Assembly (NCBI GenBank): GCA_001941065.1
Contig: MSHJ01000018.1
Span: forward strand, 62,001 to 126,000
Direction of reading: 5' to 3'
DNA: 64,000 bases
DNA from: Alistipes sp. Zagget8
Lineage (GTDB): Bacteria; Bacteroidota; Bacteroidia; Bacteroidales; Rikenellaceae
Shown here: positions 6,732-14,640 of the stretch, in pieces
How the letters are laid out: each line of letters opens with the position of its first letter
Numbering within the stretch: the stretch's first letter is position 1
Position numbers and translations under genes: made by a program
The notes under the pieces: generated by a model
Told to the model about the DNA's origin: nothing
The model's database searches: none
What the model saw: the letters and a program-made list of their open reading frames with translations, nothing else

Positions 6732-7577
6732 ATGATTAACGACAAGGTGAGAATGTATCTGCTGCCGCCTCTTTTCAATGCAGCGGTCCGAGCCGGAGCT
6801 TCGATCATGAACGTTTACAAAAACCTCGACGACTACGATATAAGCCTCAAGGAAGATAAAACCCCGATCACGGTGGCCGACCGCGTGGCCCACCGGACCA
6901 TCCGCGAATACCTCGGCATCACACGCATCCCGGTCCTTTCGGAGGAGGGCCGGGAGATGCGCTACGAGGAGCGTCGCAACTGGGAGCTTTACTGGCTGGT
7001 CGATCCGCTGGACGGCACGGTCGAATTTATCAAAGGCAATAACGAATTTACGGTGAACATCGCCCTGATGGAGAACAACGTCTGCATGGGGGCGGTTATT
7101 TATGTACCCTATTTCGAAAAGATGTACGTTGCGGGGCGCGGCGGGGGTTCCTACCTCAAGGAACATATCGCGCCCGATGCCGAGGCGTCTTTCACTTACG
7201 ACGAGATCGTGCAGGACTGGACGCCCCTGCCGCTGGCGTCGGAGGCGCATCACGAACACCCGGTCGTGGCCGTGTCGCGTTCGCACCAGACTCCCGAGAC
7301 CCACGAACACATCGCCCGCCTGCGCGAGACGCATCCCGACCTGGAGGTCGTGGAGCAGGGGAGTTCCTATAAATTCTGCCTGCTGGCCGAGGGCCGGATC
7401 GATTACTACCCCCGCACGACGCACACCTACGAATGGGACACGGCGGCCGGGGAGCTGATCCTCGCCGAAGCGGGCGGGAGCACGCGCACGCTGCCCGGCG
7501 ACGGGACGCTGCTCTACAACGAGCCGGACCTCCGCAACCCGTGGTTCGTCTGCCGTTCGAAATTCTGCAAGCTGTAG
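6732..7577 (+). CDS. cysQ: 3'(2'),5'-bisphosphate nucleotidase / inositol-monophosphatase-family phosphatase
   Basis: This encodes 281 residues with the family's metal sites: KEDKTPITVADRVAH, VLSEEG, the signature WLVDPLDGTVEFIKGNNEFTVNIAL and the late motif THTYEWDTAAGELILAEAGG. The FIKGNNEFTVNIAL form is that of CysQ, which removes the 3'-phosphate of PAP from sulfate assimilation and sulfotransfer. An earlier in-frame ATG at 6693 lies three bases after a TACCTTTA element that resembles the minus-7 box. ATG 6732 (MINDKVRMYLLPP) is therefore preferred. A hairpin terminator follows. Substrate assignment rests on family similarity. Confidence 0.88.
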   Translation: MINDKVRMYLLPPLFNAAVRAGASIMNVYKNLDDYDISLKEDKTPITVADRVAHRTIREYLGITRIPVLSEEGREMRYEERRNWELYWLVDPLDGTVEFIKGNNEFTVNIALMENNVCMGAVIYVPYFEKMYVAGRGGGSYLKEHIAPDAEASFTYDEIVQDWTPLPLASEAHHEHPVVAVSRSHQTPETHEHIARLRETHPDLEVVEQGSSYKFCLLAEGRIDYYPRTTHTYEWDTAAGELILAEAGGSTRTLPGDGTLLYNEPDLRNPWFVCRSKFCKL

Positions 7578-7584
7578 ACGCGAA

Positions 7585-7615
7585 AAAGGAGCCTTCGGGG
7601 CTCCTTCTCTGTTTT
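7585..7615 (+). terminator. Terminator after cysQ
   Basis: AAGGAGCC pairs with GGCTCCTT around TTCGG, followed by TCTCTGTTTT. It may also stop the convergent minus-strand gene at 7630. Confidence 0.7.
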
Positions 7616-7629
7616 CGTCCGTGCGGCGT

Positions 7630-7896
7630 CTATTTCCCCGCTTCGCGGTCCTCGATGTCGCAGGCCCCGCAGTTGCCCGAACAGCCTGTGGGTTGTCCGT
7701 CGGCGCAGTCGGCGCTGCCGTCCGCCTCGCGGGTCTCGTGCACGGCGCATTTGATGCCCAGCCGCTGCATGTTCTTGTTGGTCGAGATTTCGGAATCGAT
7801 GTGGTGGCCCTTGATCATCAGGGTCAGCGACATGCCGCCGACGAACAGCGCGACGGCCGCGACGGCGCATAGTATGACGATTAACCAGCTTGGCAT
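7630..7896 (-). CDS. Small membrane protein with a cysteine-rich tail
   Basis: This encodes 88 residues. One membrane helix (WLIVILCAVAAVALFVGGMSL) is followed by HHIDSEISTNKNMQRLGIKCAVHE and a tail holding four clustered cysteines (GCSGNCGACDIED). The NKxMxxxGIxC stretch recalls small conserved Bacteroidales membrane proteins of unknown function (memory-based and tentative). Clustered C-x3-C-x2-C cysteines could bind a metal or an Fe-S cluster. ATG 7896 begins directly at the membrane helix; a longer form from 7941 would start within the promoter's minus-7 box, so it is excluded. Expression should come from the promoter at 7939-7970. Confidence 0.75.
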   Translation of the reverse strand: MPSWLIVILCAVAAVALFVGGMSLTLMIKGHHIDSEISTNKNMQRLGIKCAVHETREADGSADCADGQPTGCSGNCGACDIEDREAGK

Positions 7897-7922
7897 GGAA
7901 TTCTGTTTTTTACTGCCCGAAA

Positions 7923-7954
7923 TTTGGGGTTTCCGGGACAAATGTATACATTTG
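7923..7954 (+). promoter_or_regulatory. Plus-strand promoter reading towards trkA
   Basis: TTTG at 7923-7926, a 20-base spacer and TACATTTG at 7947-7954. It would give trkA a leader of about 225 nt that contains the dispersed two-hairpin repeat at 8063-8131. Confidence 0.65.
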
Positions 7955-7970
7955 TAAGATAAATTGCAAA
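7939..7970 (-). promoter_or_regulatory. Minus-strand promoter of the small Cys-rich membrane protein
   Basis: On the minus strand: TTTG (7970-7967), a 20-base spacer and TACATTTG (7946-7939). Its minus-7 box abuts that of the plus promoter in the palindrome CAAATGTATACATTTG (7939-7954). Confidence 0.7.
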
Positions 7971-8062
7971 AATGTTGCCCGGTCTTTCCCGCCGGGGTGC
8001 AGACGCAGACTAATAACTTGATGCGATTGTATATTTTAATGTACTGCCGTCCGGGTTGTACA

Positions 8063-8131
8063 CCATCTCCCTCCCTGGGGGAGGGTTGGGGTGGGGTCGG
8101 ATTTGTATACGCCGCTAAAGGCGGCGGGAAC
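8063..8131 (+). repeat. Two-hairpin G-rich dispersed repeat, copy A (upstream of trkA)
   Basis: Hairpin 1 is CCCTCCC (8069-8075)/GGGAGGG (8079-8085). The conserved linker TTGGGGTGGGGTCGGATTTG follows, then hairpin 2 CGCCGC (8110-8115)/GCGGCG (8121-8126). It ends 57 bases before the trkA start and has the same orientation as trkA. Confidence 0.85.
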
Positions 8132-8188
8132 AGCCGTCGGCAACGGGGATCGGTGCGGGGATGTGTAATTGCTTAATTTGATGTATCT

Positions 8189-9526
8189 ATGAAAATCGTG
8201 ATAGCGGGTGCGGGCGAGATGGGCAGCCACCTGGCGCGGATGCTCAGCGGCAACGGCCACGACATCACCGTCATCGACGGCGATCAGAAACTGCTCTCCG
8301 AGGTGAGCAGCCTGGCCGACGTGATCACCGTCGAGGGCGATTCGACGATCTTCGCCGTGCTGCGCAAGGCTTCGGTGCGCAAATGCGACCTGTTCATCGC
8401 CGTCAACCACGAGGAGAACGCCAACGTCGTGGCGGCGATGCTCGCCAAGAAGCTCGGGGCCAAAAAATCCATCGCCCGCATCGACAACAACGAATACCTC
8501 GAACCCAATAACAAGGAGATGTTCATCGACATGGGCATCGACTACCTGTTTTATCCCGAGAAGGTCGCGGCCCGCGAGGTCATCAACCTGCTGGGGCACA
8601 CCTCGACCACGGAGTACGTCGATTTCTCGAGCGGCAAGCTCTCGCTGGTGGTCTTCCGCCTCGAACCGGCCTCGCCGCTGGTGGGGCAGGTGCTCACGGG
8701 CTTCGCCGACGAGATGCCGCTGAGTTATCGCACGGTGGCCATCACGCGCGGCGGACAGACGATCATCCCCCGCGAGGGCGAGCAGTTCATGGAGGGCGAC
8801 ATGGTCTATTTCATCGCCCGGCAGGACGCCGTCAAGGAGGTGATGGAGTTTTCGGGACAGTCGAACATCGAGATCAAGAACATGATGATCCTCGGCGGTT
8901 CGCGCATCGGCATCCGCATCGCCACGGAGCTGCAGGACGAGGTGAATATCAAACTGGTGGACTACAACGCCGACAAGGCTTACCGGCTGGCCGAGATGCT
9001 CGACAAAACGCTGATCATCAACGAGGACGGCCGCAATACGGACACCATGATGGAGGAGGGGCTGGCGAACATGGACGCCTTCGTGGCGGTCACGGGCCGC
9101 AGCGAGACCAACATCCTGGCGGCGATGCTGGCCAAGCGCATGGGGGTCAAGAAGGTCATCGCGGAGGTCGAGAACATGAACTACATCAACCTCGCCGAGT
9201 CGATCGGCATCGACACGATCATCAACAAGAAGCTGGTGACGGCGTCGAACATCTTCCGCTTCACGATGTCGACCGACGTGCAGGCGATCAAGTGCCTGAC
9301 GGGCAGCGACGCCGAGGTGCTGGAATTCATCGTGAAGCCCAACTCTCCGGCCACGAAGGCCCGGATCAAGGACCTGGGGCTGCCCGAGGACACGATCATC
9401 GGCGGCATCGTCCGCGGCGACAAGGTCTTCATCGCGGTGGACAATATGGAGATAAATCCCTACGACCGGGTGGTGGTCTTCGCCATGCCCGGCGCTGTGG
9501 GGAAGGTCGGTTATTACTTTAATTGA
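8189..9526 (+). CDS. trkA: Trk system potassium uptake regulatory protein TrkA
   Basis: This encodes 445 residues holding two RCK units: MKIVIAGAGEMGSHLARMLS (Rossmann, NAD-binding) and a second, shifted unit from about residue 230 (IEIKNMMILGGSRIGIRIATEL), each followed by a TrkA-C subdomain. TrkA is the cytoplasmic gating ring of the TrkH/TrkG potassium channel and senses NAD(H) and ATP. TrkH normally lies beside it in Bacteroidetes, but no TrkH is found here. Instead a GH3-family gene overlaps its stop codon. Expression probably starts at the promoter at 7923-7954. Confidence 0.95.
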   Translation: MKIVIAGAGEMGSHLARMLSGNGHDITVIDGDQKLLSEVSSLADVITVEGDSTIFAVLRKASVRKCDLFIAVNHEENANVVAAMLAKKLGAKKSIARIDNNEYLEPNNKEMFIDMGIDYLFYPEKVAAREVINLLGHTSTTEYVDFSSGKLSLVVFRLEPASPLVGQVLTGFADEMPLSYRTVAITRGGQTIIPREGEQFMEGDMVYFIARQDAVKEVMEFSGQSNIEIKNMMILGGSRIGIRIATELQDEVNIKLVDYNADKAYRLAEMLDKTLIINEDGRNTDTMMEEGLANMDAFVAVTGRSETNILAAMLAKRMGVKKVIAEVENMNYINLAESIGIDTIINKKLVTASNIFRFTMSTDVQAIKCLTGSDAEVLEFIVKPNSPATKARIKDLGLPEDTIIGGIVRGDKVFIAVDNMEINPYDRVVVFAMPGAVGKVGYYFN

Positions 9527-11010
9527 GCGACGTGTCTTTCCGAAGCATAATTCTCAGGGCGTGGTTCTCGCAGCGCGAACGGTCGATCGACCGTTTCCGC
9601 CGCCGTCCCGTCGAAACCCAGGAACGGATGTTCCGTCGGCTGCTGCGCCGGGGACGGTTGACGGAGTTCGGCGACCGCTACGACCTGCGGCACATCCGCT
9701 CGGTGGAGCAGTTCCAGTCGCAGGTCGAGACTTTCGACTACGAGACCTTCAAACCCTACATCGAACGGATGATGGAGGGGGTGCGGAGCGTCGCCTACCC
9801 GGGCCGGGTGTCGCTGTTCGCCCGTTCGTCGGGGACCACCTCGGACCGGAGCAAGTATATCCCCGTGACGATGGAGTCGCTGTGGTGGAACCATACGCTG
9901 GGCATGCGCGACGTGGCGACGGTCTTTTCGGCCAACTATCCGAAGTCGCGGGTTTTCGAGGGCAAGACCCTGACGCTGGGCGGTTCGTGCCGCCGCGAGG
10001 GGCGCAACCTGGTGGGCGACCTCTCGGCGCTGCTGATTCACGAGACGACGTTCTGGAGCGGCTGGTTCCGGGCCCCGCGGACCGAGACGGCGATCATTCC
10101 GGATTTCGACGAGAAGGTCGCGGCGATTTGTCGCGAGTGCGTCGGCGAGAACATCACGGCCTTTGCGGGCGTCCCGTCGTGGAACCTGGCGATGATGCGC
10201 CGCGTGCTGGAGTACACCGGCAAGCAGAATCTGCTGGAGGTGTGGCCGCGTCTGGAGATGTTCGCCCACGGAGGCGTGGAGTTCGCGCCCTACCGGACGA
10301 CGTTCGAGGAGCTGATTCCTTCGGAACGGATGAAATACATGGAGACCTACAACGCCTCGGAGGGCTTTTTCGCCATGGCCGACGACCCCGCGCGGAGCGA
10401 CATGCTGCTGATGCTCGACTACGGCACTTTCTTCGAGTTCCGCAGCGGGACGCAGATCATGCCGCTGGAGGGCGTGGAGTGCGGGAAGGTCTATGCCGTG
10501 CTGATCACGTCGAACAACGGGCTGTGGCGTTACGAGATCGGCGATACGGTGGAGTTCACCTCGACGAACCCCTACCGCATCCGGTTTGCGGGCCGCACCC
10601 GGCAGTATATCAATGCCTTCGGCGAGGAGCTGATCGTCGATAACGCCGAACACGCCCTGCTCGAAGCGTGCCGCCGGACCGGGGCTGTGGTGAGCGAATA
10701 CAGCGTTGCGCCGTGCTACATGTCGCTGCGCGAGCGGGGAGCCCACGAATGGATCGTGGAGTTCGAACGCGAACCCGACAGCCGCGAACGTTTCGCCGAG
10801 ACGCTGGACGAACAGCTGCGGGCCGTCAATTCGGACTACGACGCCAAACGGCACACCACGCTCGACCGCCAGCGCCTGACGGTCGTGGAGCGCGGGACGT
10901 TCCTCGCGTGGATGCGTGCGCGGGGTAAGAACAAGGTTCCGCGGCTGGTCAACGACCGCCGGGTGGCCGACGACGTGTTGTCGTTCGTCCCGGTGGCCCT
11001 GTCCGTCTGA
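9523..11010 (+). CDS. GH3-family adenylate-forming protein
   Basis: This encodes 495 residues. The ATP-binding signature ARSSGTTSDRSKYIPV, the YNASEGFFA stretch and GLWRYEIGDTVEF with the C-terminal FGEELIVDNAEHAL mark the GH3 (auxin-responsive-promoter) family of acyl-adenylate enzymes. Plant members join amino acids to plant hormones; bacterial members are common in Bacteroidetes and their substrates are unknown. No ATG is available. TTG 9523 overlaps the trkA stop, and GTG 9532 is an alternative start. Either way it appears translationally coupled to trkA, which is unusual for an enzyme and a channel regulator. Confidence 0.88.
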   Translation: MSDVSFRSIILRAWFSQRERSIDRFRRRPVETQERMFRRLLRRGRLTEFGDRYDLRHIRSVEQFQSQVETFDYETFKPYIERMMEGVRSVAYPGRVSLFARSSGTTSDRSKYIPVTMESLWWNHTLGMRDVATVFSANYPKSRVFEGKTLTLGGSCRREGRNLVGDLSALLIHETTFWSGWFRAPRTETAIIPDFDEKVAAICRECVGENITAFAGVPSWNLAMMRRVLEYTGKQNLLEVWPRLEMFAHGGVEFAPYRTTFEELIPSERMKYMETYNASEGFFAMADDPARSDMLLMLDYGTFFEFRSGTQIMPLEGVECGKVYAVLITSNNGLWRYEIGDTVEFTSTNPYRIRFAGRTRQYINAFGEELIVDNAEHALLEACRRTGAVVSEYSVAPCYMSLRERGAHEWIVEFEREPDSRERFAETLDEQLRAVNSDYDAKRHTTLDRQRLTVVERGTFLAWMRARGKNKVPRLVNDRRVADDVLSFVPVALSV

Positions 11011-11093
11011 GACCTGTCGGTCCGCATTCCGGTCGCGTGCGACGAGGTTCGGAAACGAAAAAACGATTGAAAAATATAAAACCCTATACCACT

Positions 11094-11711
11094 ATGTACA
11101 TAGCCATAGCCGGAAACATCGGGAGCGGGAAAACCACGCTGACCCAAATTCTCACGAAGCGCTACGACGCCAAGTGCTACCTCGAGGAGTGCGACAACCC
11201 CTACATCGGCGATTTTTACGAGGATATGAACCGCTGGGCGTTCAACCTCCAGATTTCGTTCCTCGGGAGCCGCATCCAGCAGACGATGGACATGTTGGCC
11301 GACTGCCGTTCGGGCGTGATTTTCCAGGATCGCACGATCTATGAGGATGCGCACATCTTCGCCGACAACCTCCACGAAATGGGGCTGATGGCTACGCGCG
11401 ACATCGAGACCTACATGAAGATTTTCCGGCTGGTGACGACGCTCATTCCCAAGCCCGACCTGCTGATCTACCTCAAGGCGAGCGTTCCGACGCTCATTTC
11501 GCAGATCCGCAAACGCGGCCGCGAATACGAAATGAACATCGACGAACTGTATCTCAAGCGCCTGAACGACAAGTATAACCACTGGATCGAGAACCTCTAC
11601 GGCGGCGAAGTGCTGGTCGTGGACAAGGACCACGAGGATTTCGTGTCGAATCCGGCCGTGCTGGAGAAAATCTGTGCGCGTCTCGACGCCATCAAAGCGA
11701 AGAAACGCTGA
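11094..11711 (+). CDS. Deoxynucleoside kinase (deoxyadenosine/deoxyguanosine kinase family)
   Basis: This encodes 205 residues. The P-loop AIAGNIGSGKTTLTQIL begins six bases after ATG 11094, which fixes the start. FQDRTIYEDAHIFA is the DRS-like base-recognition motif and QIRKRGREYE the lid. The family phosphorylates salvaged deoxynucleosides to monophosphates. It is followed four bases later by rsmF, so the two genes are probably cotranscribed. Which deoxynucleoside is preferred cannot be read from the sequence. Confidence 0.92.
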   Translation: MYIAIAGNIGSGKTTLTQILTKRYDAKCYLEECDNPYIGDFYEDMNRWAFNLQISFLGSRIQQTMDMLADCRSGVIFQDRTIYEDAHIFADNLHEMGLMATRDIETYMKIFRLVTTLIPKPDLLIYLKASVPTLISQIRKRGREYEMNIDELYLKRLNDKYNHWIENLYGGEVLVVDKDHEDFVSNPAVLEKICARLDAIKAKKR

Positions 11712-11714
11712 GGT

Positions 11715-13091
11715 ATGACGCTGCCCGCGAAATTCGTCGAACGGGTGCTGCGCGACCTCGGTGACGCGGAGGGCCGGGCCCTCTGTGCCGCGCTCGACGG
11801 CGAGCCGCCGGTGTCGGTGCGGATAAACCCCGCGAAGGCCGCCGCCGATGCGCTGCCGGCCCTGGAGATTGCCGGACAGGTGCCGTGGTGCCGTGACGGG
11901 CATTATCTCACGGCGCGTCCCTCCTTCACCCTCGATCCCGATTTTCACGCCGGGGCCTACTATGTGCAGGAGGCTTCGTCGCAGTTCGTGGGACACCTGC
12001 TCGGAAACGTGCGGACCGAAGGGGCCCGCATCCTCGACCTGTGTGCGGCTCCGGGCGGCAAGACGACGCTTTACGCCTCGCTGGCGGGACCCGACGGACT
12101 GGTCGTCGCCAACGAGATCGACCGCCGCCGCGCCTCGGTGCTCGCGGACAACGTGCGCAAATGGGGCACGGGAAACGTGGCTGTCACGACCTGCGAAGCG
12201 CGTCTGCTGGGCGATTTCGAGGCGTGGTTCGACGTCGTGGCCGTGGACGCCCCCTGCTCCGGCGAGGGGATGTTCCGCAAGGATGACGAGGCCCGCGGCG
12301 AGTGGAGCGAGAGTAACGTGAAACTGTGCGCGTCGCGTCAGGACGGGATTCTGCGCGAGGCGTGGCGGGCCCTGAAGCCGGGCGGAACGCTCGTTTACAG
12401 CACCTGCACGTTCAACCGCGACGAGGACGAAGGTGCGCTGGAGCGGATGCTCGCATGGGCCGGCGACGAGGTCGCCGAGCCGGAAGAGATACCCGTCGGG
12501 GATGCGTGGGGCGTCGTCTGCGGATGTGTCGGGGCGTTTCGGACGTTCCGGTTCTATCCCCACCGGGCCTGCGGCGAGGGATTCTTCGCCGCCGCGGCCC
12601 GCAAGTCGTTCGACACCGGGGGCCGCGTGCGCACACCCAAGGCGCGGCGCACGGTATTTGCGGCGGTGGACCGGAAGACCGTCGCCGAACTGGCCCGCTG
12701 GCTCCGGGAGCCGGACCGGATGTGCTTCGCCGAGGTCGCGGAGACCTGCTATGCGTGGTATGCCGCGCAGTCCGATGCCGTTCGGGCGTTGTCCGAGGCC
12801 GTGCCCGTCATTTACTCGGGCGTGGCGCTGGGGCAGGTGTTCAAGGGGACGCTGAAGCCCGATTCCGCGCTGGCCTTTTTCGACGGACTGAACCGCCGTG
12901 CGGTGCCCGTTGCAGAGCTGGACGAAGCGGAGGCCCTGCGCTTCCTGCGCAAGCAGGACATCGCCGCCGGAGGGCTGGCCGAAGGGGTGAACCTCGTCTG
13001 CTCGCGGGGACGCGCGTTAGGGTTCGCCAAGCGGATCGGCGCCCGGGTGAACAATATGTACCCCAATTCGTCGCGAATTATAAAACAATAG
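11715..13091 (+). CDS. rsmF: 16S rRNA (cytosine-C5)-methyltransferase, RsmF/NOL1-NOP2-Sun family
   Basis: This encodes 458 residues. ILDLCAAPGGKTTLYASL binds S-adenosylmethionine; VDAPCSGEGMFRKD and YSTCTFNRDEDEGALE carry the two catalytic cysteines (PCSG and TCT) of the m5C class. A C-terminal extension of about 170 residues (KARRTVFAAVDRKTV to the end) matches RsmF-like proteins rather than RsmB. In E. coli RsmF methylates C1407 of 16S rRNA; the target here is inferred. It lies two bases upstream of the MerR-type gene, so transcription is probably shared. Confidence 0.92.
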   Translation: MTLPAKFVERVLRDLGDAEGRALCAALDGEPPVSVRINPAKAAADALPALEIAGQVPWCRDGHYLTARPSFTLDPDFHAGAYYVQEASSQFVGHLLGNVRTEGARILDLCAAPGGKTTLYASLAGPDGLVVANEIDRRRASVLADNVRKWGTGNVAVTTCEARLLGDFEAWFDVVAVDAPCSGEGMFRKDDEARGEWSESNVKLCASRQDGILREAWRALKPGGTLVYSTCTFNRDEDEGALERMLAWAGDEVAEPEEIPVGDAWGVVCGCVGAFRTFRFYPHRACGEGFFAAAARKSFDTGGRVRTPKARRTVFAAVDRKTVAELARWLREPDRMCFAEVAETCYAWYAAQSDAVRALSEAVPVIYSGVALGQVFKGTLKPDSALAFFDGLNRRAVPVAELDEAEALRFLRKQDIAAGGLAEGVNLVCSRGRALGFAKRIGARVNNMYPNSSRIIKQ

Positions 13092-13093
13092 AT

Positions 13094-13663
13094 ATGGCCG
13101 ATAAACTGTATTATTCGATGGGCGAGGTGGCCGAGATGTTCGACGTCAATACGTCGCTCATCCGCCATTGGGAGTCGCAGTTCGGCATCCTCCGCCCCAA
13201 GCGCAACAAGAAAGGCAACCGCCTCTTCTCGCCCGAGGATGTCGAGAATCTGAAGCTGATCTACCATCTGGTCAAGGAGCGCGGCATGACGCTCGAAGGG
13301 GCCAAAAAGGCGCTTCGCAAGGCGCCTGCCGAGAGCGGTGTGGACCGCGATGCCGAATTGATGGAACGTTTGCAGCACATCCGCGCCCTGCTGGTCGAGG
13401 TCCGTGAGGACCTGAAGGCCGGGGTGGGGGAGATCGTGACCGATGCGGACGCTGCCGCTGAAGCCGGAGCCGCCGACGCACCCGAAGCCGCCCCCGTGCG
13501 CCGCCGGGCCAAGGCGGTGGTGAAGATCGACGAGACGACGGGCGGGGAGGCCTCTGACGGCGGACAGACCCTCGCCAAACGCACGCCCCGCAAGCCCCGC
13601 CGCAAAAAAGAGGAGGCTGAAAACAAGGAGCTGTTCGCCTTTTACGAACAATCCTTATTTTAA
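13094..13663 (+). CDS. MerR-family transcriptional regulator
   Basis: This encodes 189 residues. The N-terminal MerR helix-turn-helix and wing are clear: YYSMGEVAEMFDVNTSLIRHWESQFGILRPKRNKKGNRLFSPEDVENL. It is followed by LKLIYHLVKERGMTLEGAKKALRK and a coiled stretch. The remainder (about residues 115-175) is a low-complexity Ala/Lys/Arg-rich linker (RKPRRKKEEAENKE) ending in LFAFYEQSLF. No effector-binding domain or metal-binding cysteine is seen. A 13-bp inverted repeat covers its stop codon. Target genes are unknown. Confidence 0.9.
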   Translation: MADKLYYSMGEVAEMFDVNTSLIRHWESQFGILRPKRNKKGNRLFSPEDVENLKLIYHLVKERGMTLEGAKKALRKAPAESGVDRDAELMERLQHIRALLVEVREDLKAGVGEIVTDADAAAEAGAADAPEAAPVRRRAKAVVKIDETTGGEASDGGQTLAKRTPRKPRRKKEEAENKELFAFYEQSLF

Positions 13664-13673
13664 GGATTGTTCG
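13645..13673. other. Perfect inverted repeat spanning the MerR stop codon
   Basis: CGAACAATCCTTA and TAAGGATTGTTCG flank TTT; the TAA stop is inside the right arm. No T-run follows, so a terminator is doubtful. It may stabilise the mRNA end or be a binding site. Confidence 0.6.
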
Positions 13674-13732
13674 CAGAGACGTTCTCCGTCCGTAAGGGGT
13701 TTATTCGGGGTTTTACGGCTTTGCCGGGCGTA

Positions 13733-13797
13733 TTCACGGCGTACCGCCGTGTTTGCAGGTCTGACCCACCCCCAAACCCCCGCCTCGGCGGGGGCTT
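13733..13797 (-). repeat. Two-hairpin G-rich dispersed repeat, copy B (upstream of the Nif3-like gene)
   Basis: Read on the minus strand: hairpin CCCCCGCC/GGCGGGGG, linker TTTGGGGGTGGGTCAGACC, then hairpin CACGGCG/CGCCGTG. Both stems differ in sequence from the other copies yet keep perfect pairing. It ends 34 bases before the Nif3-like start, in the opposite orientation to that gene. Confidence 0.85.
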
Positions 13798-13831
13798 AAT
13801 AGACAAGTCGTATGAAAAATTAAGAATGTTT

Positions 13832-14617
13832 ATGACAATCAAACAGATAACTGACGTCATCGAACGCTTTGCCCCACTCGGATGGCAGGAATCGTATGAC
13901 AATGCGGGACTTATCGTCGGGCGTCCCGACGACGAGGTGCACAAGGCCCTGCTGGCCGTCGATGTGACCGAGGAGGTGCTGGACGAAGCCGAAGCCGAGG
14001 GGTGCGATATCGTGCTGACACACCATCCGATCGTCTTCCACGCACTCAAGCGTTTCAATTCCGCGGACCCCGTGCAGCGCTGCGTCGAACGCGCCATCCG
14101 CAGCCGGATCGCCCTCTATGCCTGCCACACCAACCTCGACAGCGCTCCCGAGGGGATGAGCTGGCGGCTGGCCGAGATGCTGGGCGTCGGGAAACTGGAG
14201 GTATTGCAGCCCTCCGAGGCCGGTGAAGGCGTGGGATTCGGCGTGGTGGGTGAACTCCCGGATGCCGTTGACACCGTGGAGTTTATGCGGTTTATCCAAC
14301 GGCGGCTTGAGGTGAAGGCCATACGGCACAGCGACACAGCGACTTCCGCGGTGCGCCGCGTGGCGGTCTGCACCGGGGCCGGGGCCTCGCTGATCGGCGA
14401 CGCACGACGCGCCGGAGCCGATATTTACATCACCGCAGACCTGAAATACAATGACTTCATGACACCCGATAAAGCCCTCACGGTAGCAGATATAGGCCAT
14501 TTTGAGAGCGAATATTGCGCAATTGAAATTTTATTTGATATTTTATCGAAAAATTTACGTACCTTTGCGGTTCGCAAGAGTGAACGCTCTCGCAATCCCG
14601 TGAATTATCTGGTGTAA
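13832..14617 (+). CDS. Nif3-like dinuclear metal-centre hexameric protein
   Basis: This encodes 261 residues. ERFAPLGWQESYDNAGLIVGRPDDEV, VLTHHPIVFHALKRF, IALYACHTNLDSAPEGMSWRLAE and the late ADIGHFESEYCAIEIL supply the His, Asp and Glu metal ligands of the Nif3/YbgI family. It is the compact form without the large central insert found in many relatives. The family has been linked to GTP cyclohydrolase I-type and NIF3 names, but its true reaction is uncertain. Starts at 13826 or 13832 are both possible. It is followed by a zinc-ribbon coiled-coil gene, a pairing common in Bacteroidetes. Confidence 0.9.
   Translation: MTIKQITDVIERFAPLGWQESYDNAGLIVGRPDDEVHKALLAVDVTEEVLDEAEAEGCDIVLTHHPIVFHALKRFNSADPVQRCVERAIRSRIALYACHTNLDSAPEGMSWRLAEMLGVGKLEVLQPSEAGEGVGFGVVGELPDAVDTVEFMRFIQRRLEVKAIRHSDTATSAVRRVAVCTGAGASLIGDARRAGADIYITADLKYNDFMTPDKALTVADIGHFESEYCAIEILFDILSKNLRTFAVRKSERSRNPVNYLV
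14534..14567 (+). promoter_or_regulatory. Promoter inside the 3' end of the Nif3-like gene
   Basis: TTTG at 14534-14537 and TACCTTTG at 14560-14567, spacer 22. It would start a transcript about 65 bases before the zinc-ribbon gene at 14641, independent of the Nif3-like gene. The local sequence is clearly AT-richer than the coding sequence around it. Confidence 0.55.
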
Positions 14618-14640
14618 GTCTAAACTATACAGTACAATAT

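Noticed and set aside
13667..13831. N-terminal extension of the Nif3-like protein
   Set aside because: It would translate through dispersed repeat B and has no resemblance to the family; starts at 13826 or 13832 fit.
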